This document shows, piece after piece, positions 1 to 7,855 of a stretch of DNA of 11,608 nt. The position numbers were made by a program, and so were the translations under genes. Source of the stretch: Sphingomonadaceae bacterium. Its GTDB lineage: Bacteria; Pseudomonadota; Alphaproteobacteria; Sphingomonadales; Sphingomonadaceae. The notes under the pieces were generated by a model. The model saw nothing but the letters and a program-made list of their open reading frames with translations, was not told the DNA's origin and made no database searches. Location: positions 1 to 11,608 of the forward strand of contig JAFARM010000071.1 of assembly GCA_019245455.1 (NCBI GenBank), written 5' to 3'. Position 1 is the stretch's first letter. Every line of letters begins with the position of its first letter.

Positions 1-2
1 CG

Positions 3-1577
3 GTGTTCCACCGCTCGCCGGCGGCTTATTCGCTGCTGCTGCTTGCCCTGACCGTTCTGGTCACGCTGGCCGGATCGATCTCGCAGTGGTACCGGCCGCC
101 GCCGCTGTTCTGGCGCACGTCCGAACTGCGACACATCGCGCGCGACATCGTGCAGGCTTTTTCGGCGGTGCAGCTGCGCGCGCTGCTCGGTGCGCGCTTG
201 GTCGAGATCGGCTCGCTGCTGGTGCTCAGCTGGCTTGGACAGATCGGGGTGACGATCGCCGTCAAAATCGGGCTCGCCATCTCTTCCTCGGTGCTGGCGA
301 ACGCCCGCCGCTATCCGCGAGCCGTCCTCGCCGGGGCCGAGTTGGCGATGTATGCCGGCAGTCTGGGCGGAGCCATCGTGCTGGCATCGTGGTTTCCGGC
401 GGTCGTTCCGGCGACGCTGAAGACGCTGACGGTCATAGGCGTGCTCTTCGCCGCTCCGATCGTCGCCGCGCACTTTGCCTTGTCGCTGCGTGGTTTGGAG
501 CTCGACCGGCCGGTCGACGGCCCGTCCGCGAGAGCCGACGTGACCCTCATCCAGGCGTTCGATGCCCACGCGGGGGCGCAGCGGGTTGCCGCGCAACTGG
601 CGGCTGCCTTTCGCGCCGGCGGTGCCCGGGTCGGATTATGGCTCGGCTTCGGCGGCAGCGGCTTTACCAGCGACATCGGAACGACGTGGTGCTTCCTGAA
701 GTTGGAACGGCCCCGCACACGAAAGATAGCTTATCCGCTCTGGCTGGCGGCGGTGAATCTTGCCGCGCTCGGGCCGTTGCTGCGTGGCGGCGTCGTGTGG
801 ACGAACAGCATTGCTGCCGTGCCCGCCGCCGGACCGTTCCTGCTGTTCGCGCCGCGCCGGCTGGTCATCCACCTGCACGAGACCCGCATCCCTCCGGTCG
901 CCCACCGCATCGTCGCCTGGGCGGCACGCCGCGGTGCCACGGTACTGGTCGTCTCGAACTATCATCGGACGCGGCTGGCGCTCGACTGCCAGGTGCTGTC
1001 CAACGCCGTCGATGCGGCCGGCCCGGTCGCCGCCGGCGTGCGTGATCGACTCGTCTTCATCGGCACGGCGCGGGCGATGAAGGGCTTCCCGTTATTCCTG
1101 GCCGTGGCAGCGCGGCTGGCCGATGCGCCGCTCGATCCGCACGCCTTCCTCGCTGCCAGCCCGAACCCGCCCACCAGCAGCGACCTCGCCGCGGCCGCTG
1201 CGGTCGGCGTGTCGGTCACCGTCGGTGAGACCCGCCCCGGCGTGATGCTGTCGCGCGGCTTTCTGTTCCTGCAACTGACCGATCCCGCGCTTTGGGACGA
1301 GACGTTCTCGCTGGTGACGGCAGAGGCGGTGGCACACGGGGTGCCCGTCGGCGGGGCGGGAGCGCGGGTGCTGGCTGAGGTCGCGGGCGACGCCCTGGCG
1401 TTTGACGCCGCATCGCGCAATCCTGACGAGATCGCTGGTGAAATCCGCGCTCTGCTAGCTGATCCGGCCCGCCATGCCCGGCTCGTCGCCGCTTGCGGGT
1501 TCGAGCGTGAGCGGTTCACCATGACCCGCTTCGCCGCTGCGGCCTTGACGATTCTTGACACGGTCTACCGTGGCTGA
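3..1577 (+). CDS. Glycosyltransferase (GT-B, GT4-like) with N-terminal multi-span membrane domain; 5' end may lie outside window
   Basis: Predicted to transfer a sugar from a nucleotide donor during polysaccharide assembly at the inner membrane. Residues 1-165 hold about four hydrophobic segments (roughly 8-28, 65-95, 106-131, 137-162), followed by a GT-B-like region from about residue 178. The start of that region (around 179-200) contains a GAQRVAAQLA stretch typical of GT4 N-terminal domains. HLHE and a 'VVSNYHR' segment lie mid-protein. The C-terminal Rossmann half begins near 'LVFIGTARAMKG', and E433 and E441 form the EX7E motif expected for retaining GT4 enzymes. The reading frame is open to the window edge, so the GTG at position 3 may be internal and the true start upstream. 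The membrane part is not recognised: it could be a fused polymerase- or flippase-like fragment or a simple anchor. The next gene overlaps its stop codon, which suggests co-translation. The glycosyltransferase call is firm; donor and acceptor are unknown. Confidence 0.8.
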   Translation: MFHRSPAAYSLLLLALTVLVTLAGSISQWYRPPPLFWRTSELRHIARDIVQAFSAVQLRALLGARLVEIGSLLVLSWLGQIGVTIAVKIGLAISSSVLANARRYPRAVLAGAELAMYAGSLGGAIVLASWFPAVVPATLKTLTVIGVLFAAPIVAAHFALSLRGLELDRPVDGPSARADVTLIQAFDAHAGAQRVAAQLAAAFRAGGARVGLWLGFGGSGFTSDIGTTWCFLKLERPRTRKIAYPLWLAAVNLAALGPLLRGGVVWTNSIAAVPAAGPFLLFAPRRLVIHLHETRIPPVAHRIVAWAARRGATVLVVSNYHRTRLALDCQVLSNAVDAAGPVAAGVRDRLVFIGTARAMKGFPLFLAVAARLADAPLDPHAFLAASPNPPTSSDLAAAAAVGVSVTVGETRPGVMLSRGFLFLQLTDPALWDETFSLVTAEAVAHGVPVGGAGARVLAEVAGDALAFDAASRNPDEIAGEIRALLADPARHARLVAACGFERERFTMTRFAAAALTILDTVYRG

Positions 1578-2676
1578 GCTGCTTCCACCGCTCATCGCCG
1601 TGGCTGGCACGGTCGGCGTGCCGGCGCGCTACGGCGGCTTTGAAACGCTTGCCGAGCAGCTGGCGCGTAACGTCGATCCCCGGGCGGCGCGGCTGCTGAT
1701 CTATGGCCAGCGCAGCGCCTATTCCGCCGCCGAGCGCGTCGGCGACTTCGCTGGCCACCGCCGCTGTTTCCTGCCGCTGTCGGCCAACGGCGTGCAAAGT
1801 ATGTTGCATGATGCACTGGCGCTTTTTCACGCCGCCATCATCGCCCGCGTCGATGTTCTGCTTGTGCTCGGCACGTCCGGGGCCTGGGCGCTGCCGCTGG
1901 TTCGGCTGCTGCGACCCCGGTTGCGCGTTGTCTGCAATATCGACGGGCTTGAATGGCGACGGGATAAGTTCGGTCGCGCGGCGAAGCGGCTGCTCAAGAC
2001 ACTTGAATGGTGTGCCGTGCGCGCCAGCACCACCGTCGTTGCCGACAATGCCGCGCTGGTGCCGATCGTGCGTGCGCTGCACGGGATAGAACCGGTCGAG
2101 ATCGCCTACGGCGGCGATCATATCGTCGTCCCGCCGGCCGCCGGCGAGATGCCTCAAGGTCACTGGCTGGTGATCGCGCGGGTGGAGCCGGAGAACAACA
2201 GCGCGATGATCCTGACGGCGGCGGCCGCCTCAGGCGTGTCGCTGATCTTCGTCGGTAACTGGAGCGCCAGCGCCTACGGCCGACACTTGCGCGCGCAATG
2301 GGGTGCTGCTCCGGGGTTGAAACTACTTGATCCGGTGTACCGACAGGAGGAGCTGGCGCGGCTGCGCACGGGCGCTGTTGGCTATGTCCACGGCCATAGT
2401 GTCGGCGGCACCAATCCTTCGCTGGTCGAGGGGTTGTTCGCCACCGACCGCGTGTTGGCGTTCGACTGTGCCTTCAATCGTGCGACGTTGCACGGTCATG
2501 GTGCCTACTTCATGGACCAGGATACGCTGTCCGTTGCCTTGAACGACACCGTCAGCGGAAGAATATCGGCGGCGCCGCTTGCGACGCTGCGCGCGGCGTA
2601 TCGCTGGACAACGATCGCTGCGGCCTACCTTGCCGTGCTCCGGCCCGTCGAGGGGCGAGATCAGTTCGCCCCGTGA
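1570..2676 (+). CDS. DUF1972-type glycosyltransferase (rhamnosyl/galactosyltransferase-like), GT4 superfamily
   Basis: A 368-residue predicted polysaccharide glycosyltransferase of the kind with an N-terminal DUF1972 domain. Visible signatures are 'GTVGVPARYGGFETLAEQ' (residues 13-30), 'NIDGLEWRRDKFG' (123-135), a VGN strand near 228-230 and 'GHSVGGTNPSLVEG' (275-288), whose glutamate corresponds to the second Glu of the GT4 motif. Family members act in O-antigen and exopolysaccharide assembly on the cytoplasmic face; the specific sugar cannot be read from sequence. I chose the GTG at 1570 because family homology begins a few residues later and it overlaps the upstream stop by 8 bp. An in-frame TTG at 1555 would add five residues. 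No strong Shine-Dalgarno is visible, so translation is probably coupled to the upstream gene. The 3' end overlaps the convergent glycosyltransferase gene by 16 bp. Confidence 0.88.
   Translation: MAELLPPLIAVAGTVGVPARYGGFETLAEQLARNVDPRAARLLIYGQRSAYSAAERVGDFAGHRRCFLPLSANGVQSMLHDALALFHAAIIARVDVLLVLGTSGAWALPLVRLLRPRLRVVCNIDGLEWRRDKFGRAAKRLLKTLEWCAVRASTTVVADNAALVPIVRALHGIEPVEIAYGGDHIVVPPAAGEMPQGHWLVIARVEPENNSAMILTAAAASGVSLIFVGNWSASAYGRHLRAQWGAAPGLKLLDPVYRQEELARLRTGAVGYVHGHSVGGTNPSLVEGLFATDRVLAFDCAFNRATLHGHGAYFMDQDTLSVALNDTVSGRISAAPLATLRAAYRWTTIAAAYLAVLRPVEGRDQFAP
2652..2672. terminator. Inverted repeat across the convergent overlap, possible bidirectional terminator
   Basis: A perfect 7-bp stem, GGGGCGA (2652-2658) and TCGCCCC (2666-2672), encloses a 7-base loop. 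It sits over the 16-bp tail-to-tail overlap of the two convergent glycosyltransferase genes. There is no T-tract on either side, so it is not a canonical intrinsic terminator. The position is what makes a transcription-stopping or RNA-end-protecting role plausible. Confidence 0.35.
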
Positions 2677-3824
2677 GGTCCGCGAGGTAAAATCGCCCGA
2701 ATCGCGGCTTCCGCCGCTGCGGCCCATACATCCCAGTTCAGCCGCTCACGTGCATCGTCAAGCGCGGCCTGAGACATCGCGGCATAGCGCGCCGGCTCGG
2801 CAACAAGGGCGACGATGGCTGCGGCGAAATCCGAGCCCGAAGCGGCGGGTGGCAGGAGAATGCCGGTCATGCCGTCGCGGACAGCCGACGGCACGCCGCC
2901 GGTGGCGACGCTGATCGACGGCAGGCCGCGCGATGCCGCCTCGGCAAAGACGATCCCGAAGCATTCAGCGCGAGTCGGCAGCAGGAAGAAGGTCGCGTCG
3001 CGGTAAAGGTCGGCAAGCGTTGCCGCCTGCGTCGCATCCGCCTTCGACAGAAAGCCGTGGAACACAATACCGGGCGGTATCGGTCGGTCGCCGAGGACGT
3101 CGGCGGACACGCCGACGATGTCGAGCCGACAGGCGATTCCCGCTGCCGTCAAAGCGGTCATGACATCGAGTGCCAGCGGCCCCCCTTTGCGGTCCCATTC
3201 GACACCGACGAAGAGCAGCCGCAGGGGGCCCGCGGGCAGTGTCCGCGCCACCGCGGCGGCAACGACAATGTTCGACCCCCAAGCGATGTCGCGGACGCGC
3301 TCGGGTGCCGCGCCGTAGTCGATCAGCGCCGAATCGCTCGCCCAGCGGGATGGATAAAGCGACAGGAGCGCGCCCCGGATCAACTTGGCCTCGATCGCGT
3401 CGGCGGCGGCAGTGCGCTCGTTCCACGCCGGCGCGTCATAATATCCGCGCATCGCCCGCACCGTCGCGTCGGCGATGTTGACGACCCGGAACTCGGCTGT
3501 CAGCGCATGAGCGAGGGGGCTGGCAGAGATGGCCAGCACGACATCCGGCCGAGCCCGGCGCAGCCGTCTGATGGTGGTCGCCGCAGCGACGCGCGTCAGT
3601 GTCTGGGAGGCAAGGTAACGGAAACGCCCACCGCTAAGCCGCTTCATTATGCCGCCCAGCGGACGGAACCACGCCGGCCACGGCCGCTCGACAACGAGCA
3701 CGACGTCGAACTGGCGCTCAAGCGCCTTGACCATGTGAAACGGAATGCCCGACCACAGGCTGATGTCGCGTGGATCGCCGCTGGCGACAATCGCCGCGCG
3801 CAGGGCGGCCGGCGGGTTGTTCAT
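2661..3824 (-). CDS. Glycosyltransferase family 4 protein
   Basis: A 387-residue predicted retaining GT-B glycosyltransferase. The C-terminal domain shows the segment LLFVGVEWDRKGG, typical of the start of the donor-binding half, and then E287-x7-E295 within 'ECFGIVFAEA'. These are followed by 'GLPSISVATGGVPSAVRDG', the usual donor-sugar loop. The N-terminal half begins 'AAIVASGDPRD', a first-strand sequence without a signal peptide, so the protein should be cytoplasmic or peripheral. I chose the ATG at 3824 because homology-like sequence starts there and a GGAAGGA lies 12 bases upstream (3837-3843). An in-frame ATG at 3875, 2 bp after the UXS stop, would add 17 charged, unconvincing residues. 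It is the last gene of the minus-strand sugar operon, 53 bp after UXS. Substrate unknown; a role in adding fucose or xylose is inference from neighbours only. Confidence 0.87.
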   Translation of the reverse strand: MNNPPAALRAAIVASGDPRDISLWSGIPFHMVKALERQFDVVLVVERPWPAWFRPLGGIMKRLSGGRFRYLASQTLTRVAAATTIRRLRRARPDVVLAISASPLAHALTAEFRVVNIADATVRAMRGYYDAPAWNERTAAADAIEAKLIRGALLSLYPSRWASDSALIDYGAAPERVRDIAWGSNIVVAAAVARTLPAGPLRLLFVGVEWDRKGGPLALDVMTALTAAGIACRLDIVGVSADVLGDRPIPPGIVFHGFLSKADATQAATLADLYRDATFFLLPTRAECFGIVFAEAASRGLPSISVATGGVPSAVRDGMTGILLPPAASGSDFAAAIVALVAEPARYAAMSQAALDDARERLNWDVWAAAAEAAIRAILPRGPHGAN

Positions 3825-3877
3825 GATCTGCGATCGTCCTTCCCGCCACGTGCGGCTGCCATCGCGCTCGCCCATCC

Positions 3878-4825
3878 CTACGTCAACAACGCGCGGAAGT
3901 AGGCGATCGTTCGCTGCAGGCCGTCGTCGAGCGACACCCGCGGGATCCAGCCCAGGTGGTCGCGGGCGAGATCGATGACGGGGCGACGCTGGCGCGGATC
4001 GTCGCGTGGCAGCGGCTCGAAGACGATCTTCGACGACGATCCGGTCTGCGCGACGACCTTTTCGGCCAGTTCAAGCATCGAGAACTCGCCAGGATTGCCG
4101 AGGTTGATCGGCCCGGTAACCTCGTCGGGCGAAGCCATGAGCCGGACGAAGCCGTCGATCAGGTCGTCGACGAAGCAGAAGCTGCGTGTCTGCCGGCCAT
4201 CGCCATAGATCGTGATTGGCCGGCCCTGCAGCGCCTGGACGATGAAGTTGGACACGACGCGGCCGTCGTTGGGGTCCATGCGTGGGCCATAGGTGTTGAA
4301 GATGCGCGCGACCTTGATCTTCAGCGCGTGCTGGCGGTGATAATCGAAGAACAGGGTCTCGGCGCAGCGCTTGCCCTCGTCGTAGCACGCGCGCGGGCCG
4401 ATCGGGTTGACCTGTCCCCAATAGCTTTCAGGCTGCGGGTGAACTTCGGGGTCGCCATAGACCTCGCTGGTCGACGCTTGGAATACTTTGGCTCGGACGC
4501 GCTTGGCGAGCCCAAGCATATTAATGGCACCGTGAACGCTGGTCTTCGTCGTCTGAACAGGGTTGACCTGATACTGCACCGGCGACGCGGGGCAGGCTAG
4601 ATTGTAGATCTCGTCGACCTCGACGAAGAGGGGGAAGGTCACGTCGTGGCGCATGAATTCGAAGCGCGGATTGTCGAGCAGCGTAGCGATGTTGCGCTTG
4701 TGGCCGGTGAAAAGGTTATCGACGCACAGGATATCGTGACCCTCGCCGAGCAGCCGCTCACACAGGTGGGAGCCGAGGAAACCCGCACCTCCTGTGATCA
4801 GGATTCGTTTCGACGAAAGGCTCAC
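3878..4825 (-). CDS. uxs: UDP-glucuronic acid decarboxylase (UDP-xylose synthase)
   Basis: Catalyses NAD+-dependent oxidation and decarboxylation of UDP-glucuronate to UDP-xylose in the cytoplasm. At 315 residues it has the usual length of soluble bacterial UXS, an extended SDR protein. Visible motifs are the NAD-binding GGAGFLG (12-18), 'DNLFTG' (36-41), 'YNLACPASP' (74-82), catalytic 'STSE' (118-121) and Y148-DEG-K152. These are followed by '[10 protein letters not shown]' (174-183) and 'GDGRQTRSF' (208-216), which together are highly characteristic of UXS rather than generic epimerases. The start is GTG at 4825 with GGGAGG six bases upstream (4832-4837). It lies 160 bp after the FkbM gene, so it may have its own promoter, and 53 bp before the GT4 gene. 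It implies xylose, or a xylose-derived sugar, in the product polysaccharide. Confidence 0.96.
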   Translation of the reverse strand: MSLSSKRILITGGAGFLGSHLCERLLGEGHDILCVDNLFTGHKRNIATLLDNPRFEFMRHDVTFPLFVEVDEIYNLACPASPVQYQVNPVQTTKTSVHGAINMLGLAKRVRAKVFQASTSEVYGDPEVHPQPESYWGQVNPIGPRACYDEGKRCAETLFFDYHRQHALKIKVARIFNTYGPRMDPNDGRVVSNFIVQALQGRPITIYGDGRQTRSFCFVDDLIDGFVRLMASPDEVTGPINLGNPGEFSMLELAEKVVAQTGSSSKIVFEPLPRDDPRQRRPVIDLARDHLGWIPRVSLDDGLQRTIAYFRALLT

Positions 4826-4985
4826 GATCGACCTCCCTGCTCAAGCAAGAATGTTGGGGTTTCGGCAGCGGCTTGCTAAGAGCTCTGGTCATCGCACGCC
4901 GGCGGGCGGCGGTGTGCGCTTGGCAAAATGTCCCGTCGAGCGCAAGGGCAGAGCCGCCCACCGCCGGACTTCGAACTAAGGGCGA
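4826..4985 (-). promoter_or_regulatory. 160-bp gap upstream of UXS with a strong inverted repeat (4893-4918)
   Basis: This is the only sizeable gap inside the minus-strand sugar operon. It contains CGCACGCCG (4893-4901) facing CGGTGTGCG (4910-4918) around an 8-base loop; 8 of 9 positions pair, with one G/T mispair. There is also a perfect AGAGCTCT palindrome at 4879-4886. No T-tract follows the stem on the minus strand, so a classic terminator is not supported. I could not pick out convincing -35/-10 boxes. It may attenuate transcription or stabilise RNA between the GDP-fucose and UDP-xylose halves of the operon. Confidence 0.35.
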
Positions 4986-5726
4986 CTAGCTAGCCAGACA
5001 TTCCGTCTCACCGCGGGCGTAGATGCCGTCGAGCTGGAGCAGTTCGCCGCTCGTCCTGTTCCAGAAGCCCGTGTCGAACCCGATCCGGCGAAAGCCACGT
5101 GCCACGATCCAGCCATCGACCTGATCGAAGAGTGCCTGACCATCATACATCGGCTGCAGGCTCATCTCGACATCGAGCAGCGCAATACGTTCGATGCCGC
5201 TTCCGCACCCTTGTAGAACAGGCCACTCATAGCCTTGCGCATCTATCTTGAGCATGATCCGTGCCTCACGTTCCGCGGCGATCACGTCCTCGAGCGTGAC
5301 GACATCGACGTCGATCGTCTTGGTCGCCTGGCTGGCCGGGGCGGCGGCGATGCTGGCGGCGGTTATCGGCAGCAGCGACGACGACACGCGTTTGTCGGAG
5401 ACATACATCGTCAGGCGCGTCGCTAAGGCACCGGCGGCGACGTTGCGCACCTGCCACAGCGGATCCCGAGCGGCCGCGGCGGAAAGAGCGGCGAAGGCAC
5501 CGGGCAGAGGCTCAAACGAGACAATGCGACCGCGATAACCATAGCGCCGCAGCGCGCAGGCATACTGACCGACGTTGGCACCGATATCGAGTACCAGGTC
5601 GATGCCCAGCCGCTCGATCGCCCGCAGGCGACAATTGTCCGGCGGCGTCGGCAGACGGTTGACGCGGTAGCCGACGCGATCAAGGCCGCCGTTGATGCTG
5701 CTAGCGATCCGAGAATAGACGCTCAC
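4986..5726 (-). CDS. FkbM-family SAM-dependent methyltransferase
   Basis: A 246-residue class I methyltransferase. The SAM-binding loop 'VLDIGANVGQ' (45-54) is followed by 'VSFEPLP' and later 'LKIDAQGYEWPVLQG', the characteristic FkbM pattern in which an acidic-Gly-hydrophobic segment ends the fold core. Family members O-methylate small molecules or sugars; here the neighbours (fcl upstream, UXS downstream) make a glycan sugar the likely target, by inference. The GTG at 5726 is taken as start with GAGG about 8 bases upstream; a TTG one codon earlier (5729) is equally possible by spacing. It begins 10 bp after the fcl stop, so it is almost certainly cotranscribed with gmd-fcl. A small Ala-rich insertion, 'AASIAAAPAS', lies mid-domain. 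No signal peptide or membrane segment is seen. Confidence 0.88.
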   Translation of the reverse strand: MSVYSRIASSINGGLDRVGYRVNRLPTPPDNCRLRAIERLGIDLVLDIGANVGQYACALRRYGYRGRIVSFEPLPGAFAALSAAAARDPLWQVRNVAAGALATRLTMYVSDKRVSSSLLPITAASIAAAPASQATKTIDVDVVTLEDVIAAEREARIMLKIDAQGYEWPVLQGCGSGIERIALLDVEMSLQPMYDGQALFDQVDGWIVARGFRRIGFDTGFWNRTSGELLQLDGIYARGETECLAS

Positions 5727-5736
5727 CAAGTCAGCC

Positions 5737-6666
5737 TCATGTGGCTGTCACATAGGCTCGCCACGCGTCGGCCAGACCTTCTTGCAAGCCGATCCGCGGG
5801 CGCCAACCGAGTTCGGCGAGGCGAGACGAATCCATTAGCTTGCGGGGCGTGCCGTCCGGGCGCGAAGTATCGAAGCACAGGCGACCGGTGAATCCCACGG
5901 TTCGTGCGACCATCGCCGCCAGATCGGCAATCGGCAGATCGCAGCCGGTGCCGACGTTGATGTGCGCGCTGGCTGAGTAATGTTTGAGCAGGAAGACGAT
6001 GGCGTCCGCGAGGTCGTCGACGTGCATGAACTCGCGCCGAGGCCTGCCGGTGCCCCACACAACCATTTCTGCCGCGCCCGCATCGCGCGCCGTGATCGCC
6101 TTGCGCAGCAGCGCAGGGATGACGTGGCTGCTCTCCAGGTCGTAGTTGTCGCCCGGTCCGTAGAGGTTGGTCGGCATCGCGCTGATGAAGTCGTGCCCAT
6201 GCTGCCGGCGGTATGCCTCGGCAAGCTTGATGCCGGCAATCTTGGCGATCGCATACCACTGGTTGGTCGGCTCGAGCGGGCCGGTCAGCAGCGCGTCTTC
6301 GCGGATCGGCTGCGCCGCCTCGCGCGGGTAGATGCACGAGCTGCCCAGGAAGATCAGCTTGGCGACGCCGATCTTCGCCGCGGCGGCGAGGATGTTCGCT
6401 TCGATCATCAGGTTGTCGTAGAGGAAGTCGACCGGTCGCGCGTCGTTCGCGGCGATCCCGCCGACGCGCGCGGCGGCGACGACGACGACGCTCGGACGAT
6501 GCGCCGCTATCCAGTCCTCGACCTGGTTCTGGCGGACGAGGTCGACGGCGTCGCGGTCGGCGGTCAGCACTTCGACCGGTTCCGAGGCGAGCCGGCGGAC
6601 GACGGCGGCACCGACCATGCCGCGATGCCCGGCAACCCAGACTCGGTGGCCCGACAGGTCGAACAT
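5737..6666 (-). CDS. fcl: GDP-L-fucose synthase (GDP-4-keto-6-deoxy-D-mannose 3,5-epimerase/4-reductase)
   Basis: Performs the last step of GDP-L-fucose synthesis: 3,5-epimerisation and NADPH-dependent 4-reduction of the Gmd product. At 309 residues it has normal family length. The nucleotide-binding loop GHRGMVG occupies residues 13-19. The catalytic set known from the E. coli enzyme is all present with an offset of two: S109 and C111 in 'LGSSCIYP', Y138 and K142 in 'WYAIAK', and H181 in 'ESSHVIP'. Family signatures 'NLYGPGDNYD' (167-176), 'REFMHVDDLA' (211-220) and 'TPRKLMDSSRL' (273-283) are also clear. The ATG at 6666 shares one base with the gmd stop (TGATG), giving tight translational coupling. 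Together with manC and gmd this completes the route from mannose-1-phosphate to GDP-fucose. Confidence 0.97.
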   Translation of the reverse strand: MFDLSGHRVWVAGHRGMVGAAVVRRLASEPVEVLTADRDAVDLVRQNQVEDWIAAHRPSVVVVAAARVGGIAANDARPVDFLYDNLMIEANILAAAAKIGVAKLIFLGSSCIYPREAAQPIREDALLTGPLEPTNQWYAIAKIAGIKLAEAYRRQHGHDFISAMPTNLYGPGDNYDLESSHVIPALLRKAITARDAGAAEMVVWGTGRPRREFMHVDDLADAIVFLLKHYSASAHINVGTGCDLPIADLAAMVARTVGFTGRLCFDTSRPDGTPRKLMDSSRLAELGWRPRIGLQEGLADAWRAYVTAT

Positions 6667-7709
6667 CAGCGCGCCGCGGCGGCCAGCTTGCGGTCGGCGG
6701 CGACCATCTCGCGGACCAGGTCGGCGAGGGGTGTCGTATGCTTCCAGCCGAGCAGGCGCTCCGCCTTGAACGGGTCGCCCAGCAGGAGGTCGACCTCGGT
6801 CGGGCGGAAATAGGCCGGATCGATCGCCACCAGCACGTCACCGGTCCTGGCATCGCGCCCGACCTCGTCGACGCCGCCGCCGCTCCACTCGATCGTGCGG
6901 CCGATCTCGGCGAAGGCGAGCTCGACGAAGGTGCGGACGCTCGTCGTCTCGCCCGTCGCCAGCACCCAGTCGTCGGGAGTTGCAAATTGGACGATACGCC
7001 ACATCCCGTCGACATAATCGCGCGCGTGGCCCCAGTCGCGCTTGGCGTCGAGGTTGCCGAGGTAGAGCCGCTGCTGCGTCCCCGCCTCGATCGCCGCCAC
7101 GGCGCGGGTGATCTTGCGCGTGACGAAGGTCTCGCCGCGCAGCGGGCTTTCGTGATTGAACAGGATGCCGTTCGACGCGTGCATTCCGTATGCCTCGCGG
7201 TAGTTGACGACGATCCAGTAGGCGTACAGCTTCGCCGCGGCATAGGGGCTGCGCGGGTAGAAGGGTGTCGTCTCGCGCTGCGGCGTCTCCTGAACCTTGC
7301 CGTACAGTTCCGACGTCGACGCCTGGTAGAAGCGGACGTGGTCCATCTTCAGGATGCGCAGCGCCTCGAGCAGGCGCAGCGTGCCGATGGCGTCGGCGTT
7401 GGCGGTGTATTCGGGCGTTTCGAAACTGACCTGCACGTGGCTCTGCGCGGCGAGGTTGTAGATCTCGTCGGGCTGGGTCTCCTGGACGAGGCGGATCAGA
7501 TTGGTTGCATCCGTCAGGTCGCCGTGGTGCATATAGAAGTTCGTCGGGCCCTCGTGGGGATCCCGGTAGAGGTGATCGACGCGGCCGGTGTTGAACGACG
7601 ACGAGCGGCGCTTGACGCCGTGAACGGTGTAGCCCTTGCCGATCAGCAGCTCCGACAGATAGGCACCGTCCTGGCCGGTCACGCCGGTGATGAGTGCGGT
7701 CTTGGTCAT
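6666..7709 (-). CDS. gmd: GDP-mannose 4,6-dehydratase
   Basis: Converts GDP-D-mannose to GDP-4-keto-6-deoxy-D-mannose, the committed step to GDP-L-fucose and related 6-deoxy sugars. At 347 residues it is an extended SDR with every hallmark intact: nucleotide loop GVTGQDG (9-15), '[11 protein letters not shown]' (33-43), 'GDLTDATNL' (63-71), catalytic T132 and E134 in 'ASTSELYGK', and Y156-AAA-K160. Also present are '[15 protein letters not shown]' (185-199), '[14 protein letters not shown]' (224-237) and '[14 protein letters not shown]' (300-313). Catalytic residues fall at the same numbers as in E. coli Gmd. The start is ATG 7709 with AGGA five bases upstream. It is the first gene of the minus-strand operon and is divergent from manC, sharing a 146-bp control region. 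A degenerate relative is encoded at 9268-9984. Confidence 0.98.
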   Translation of the reverse strand: MTKTALITGVTGQDGAYLSELLIGKGYTVHGVKRRSSSFNTGRVDHLYRDPHEGPTNFYMHHGDLTDATNLIRLVQETQPDEIYNLAAQSHVQVSFETPEYTANADAIGTLRLLEALRILKMDHVRFYQASTSELYGKVQETPQRETTPFYPRSPYAAAKLYAYWIVVNYREAYGMHASNGILFNHESPLRGETFVTRKITRAVAAIEAGTQQRLYLGNLDAKRDWGHARDYVDGMWRIVQFATPDDWVLATGETTSVRTFVELAFAEIGRTIEWSGGGVDEVGRDARTGDVLVAIDPAYFRPTEVDLLLGDPFKAERLLGWKHTTPLADLVREMVAADRKLAAAAR

Positions 7710-7855
7710 GTCGGTCCTGGCTGCTGTGCGCGCGCCTTAGCGGCTGGTGCCGGCGCTGTCGACCTTGCCCGCGCTGTTGCCCGGTTTGCCCCGGGCGGTC
7801 TGAGGCGCTAACGGAGCGCGCGACCGAGCGCCCGCGCTCCGCTGCGGAGAGTGAC
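7710..7855. promoter_or_regulatory. Divergent control region between gmd operon and manC
   Basis: These 146 bp must hold the promoters of both the gmd-fcl-fkbM operon and manC, since no gene lies between the divergent starts. A 6-bp inverted repeat, TTAGCG (7737-7742) and CGCTAA (7806-7811), brackets the central part and could be an operator, though similar CGCTAA strings also occur inside nearby coding sequence. I do not see convincing sigma-70 boxes in this GC-rich stretch. The manC-proximal end carries overlapping hairpins, described separately. Confidence 0.55.
7812..7849 (+). promoter_or_regulatory. manC leader: two mutually exclusive hairpins, one covering the ribosome binding site
   Basis: CGGAGCGCG (7812-7820) pairs perfectly with CGCGCTCCG (7833-7841) over a 12-base loop. 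The last five bases of that second arm, CTCCG (7837-7841), can instead pair with CGGAG (7845-7849) over a three-base CTG loop. The downstream arm contains the GGAG of the manC Shine-Dalgarno (GGAGA 7846-7850, five bases before the GTG). The two folds compete for the same strand, which is the geometry of a translational switch. Function is inferred from pairing alone. Confidence 0.45.

Noticed and set aside
5723..7243. A 506-codon open frame on the minus strand overlapping fcl and gmd
   Set aside because: It is Arg/Ser/Pro-rich shadow sequence with no motif, lying over two genes with intact active sites in another frame.
7694..7855. Longer N-terminus for ManC
   Set aside because: It would overlap the gmd start and is Cys/Arg-rich; the family N-terminus and a good Shine-Dalgarno fit the GTG at 7856.
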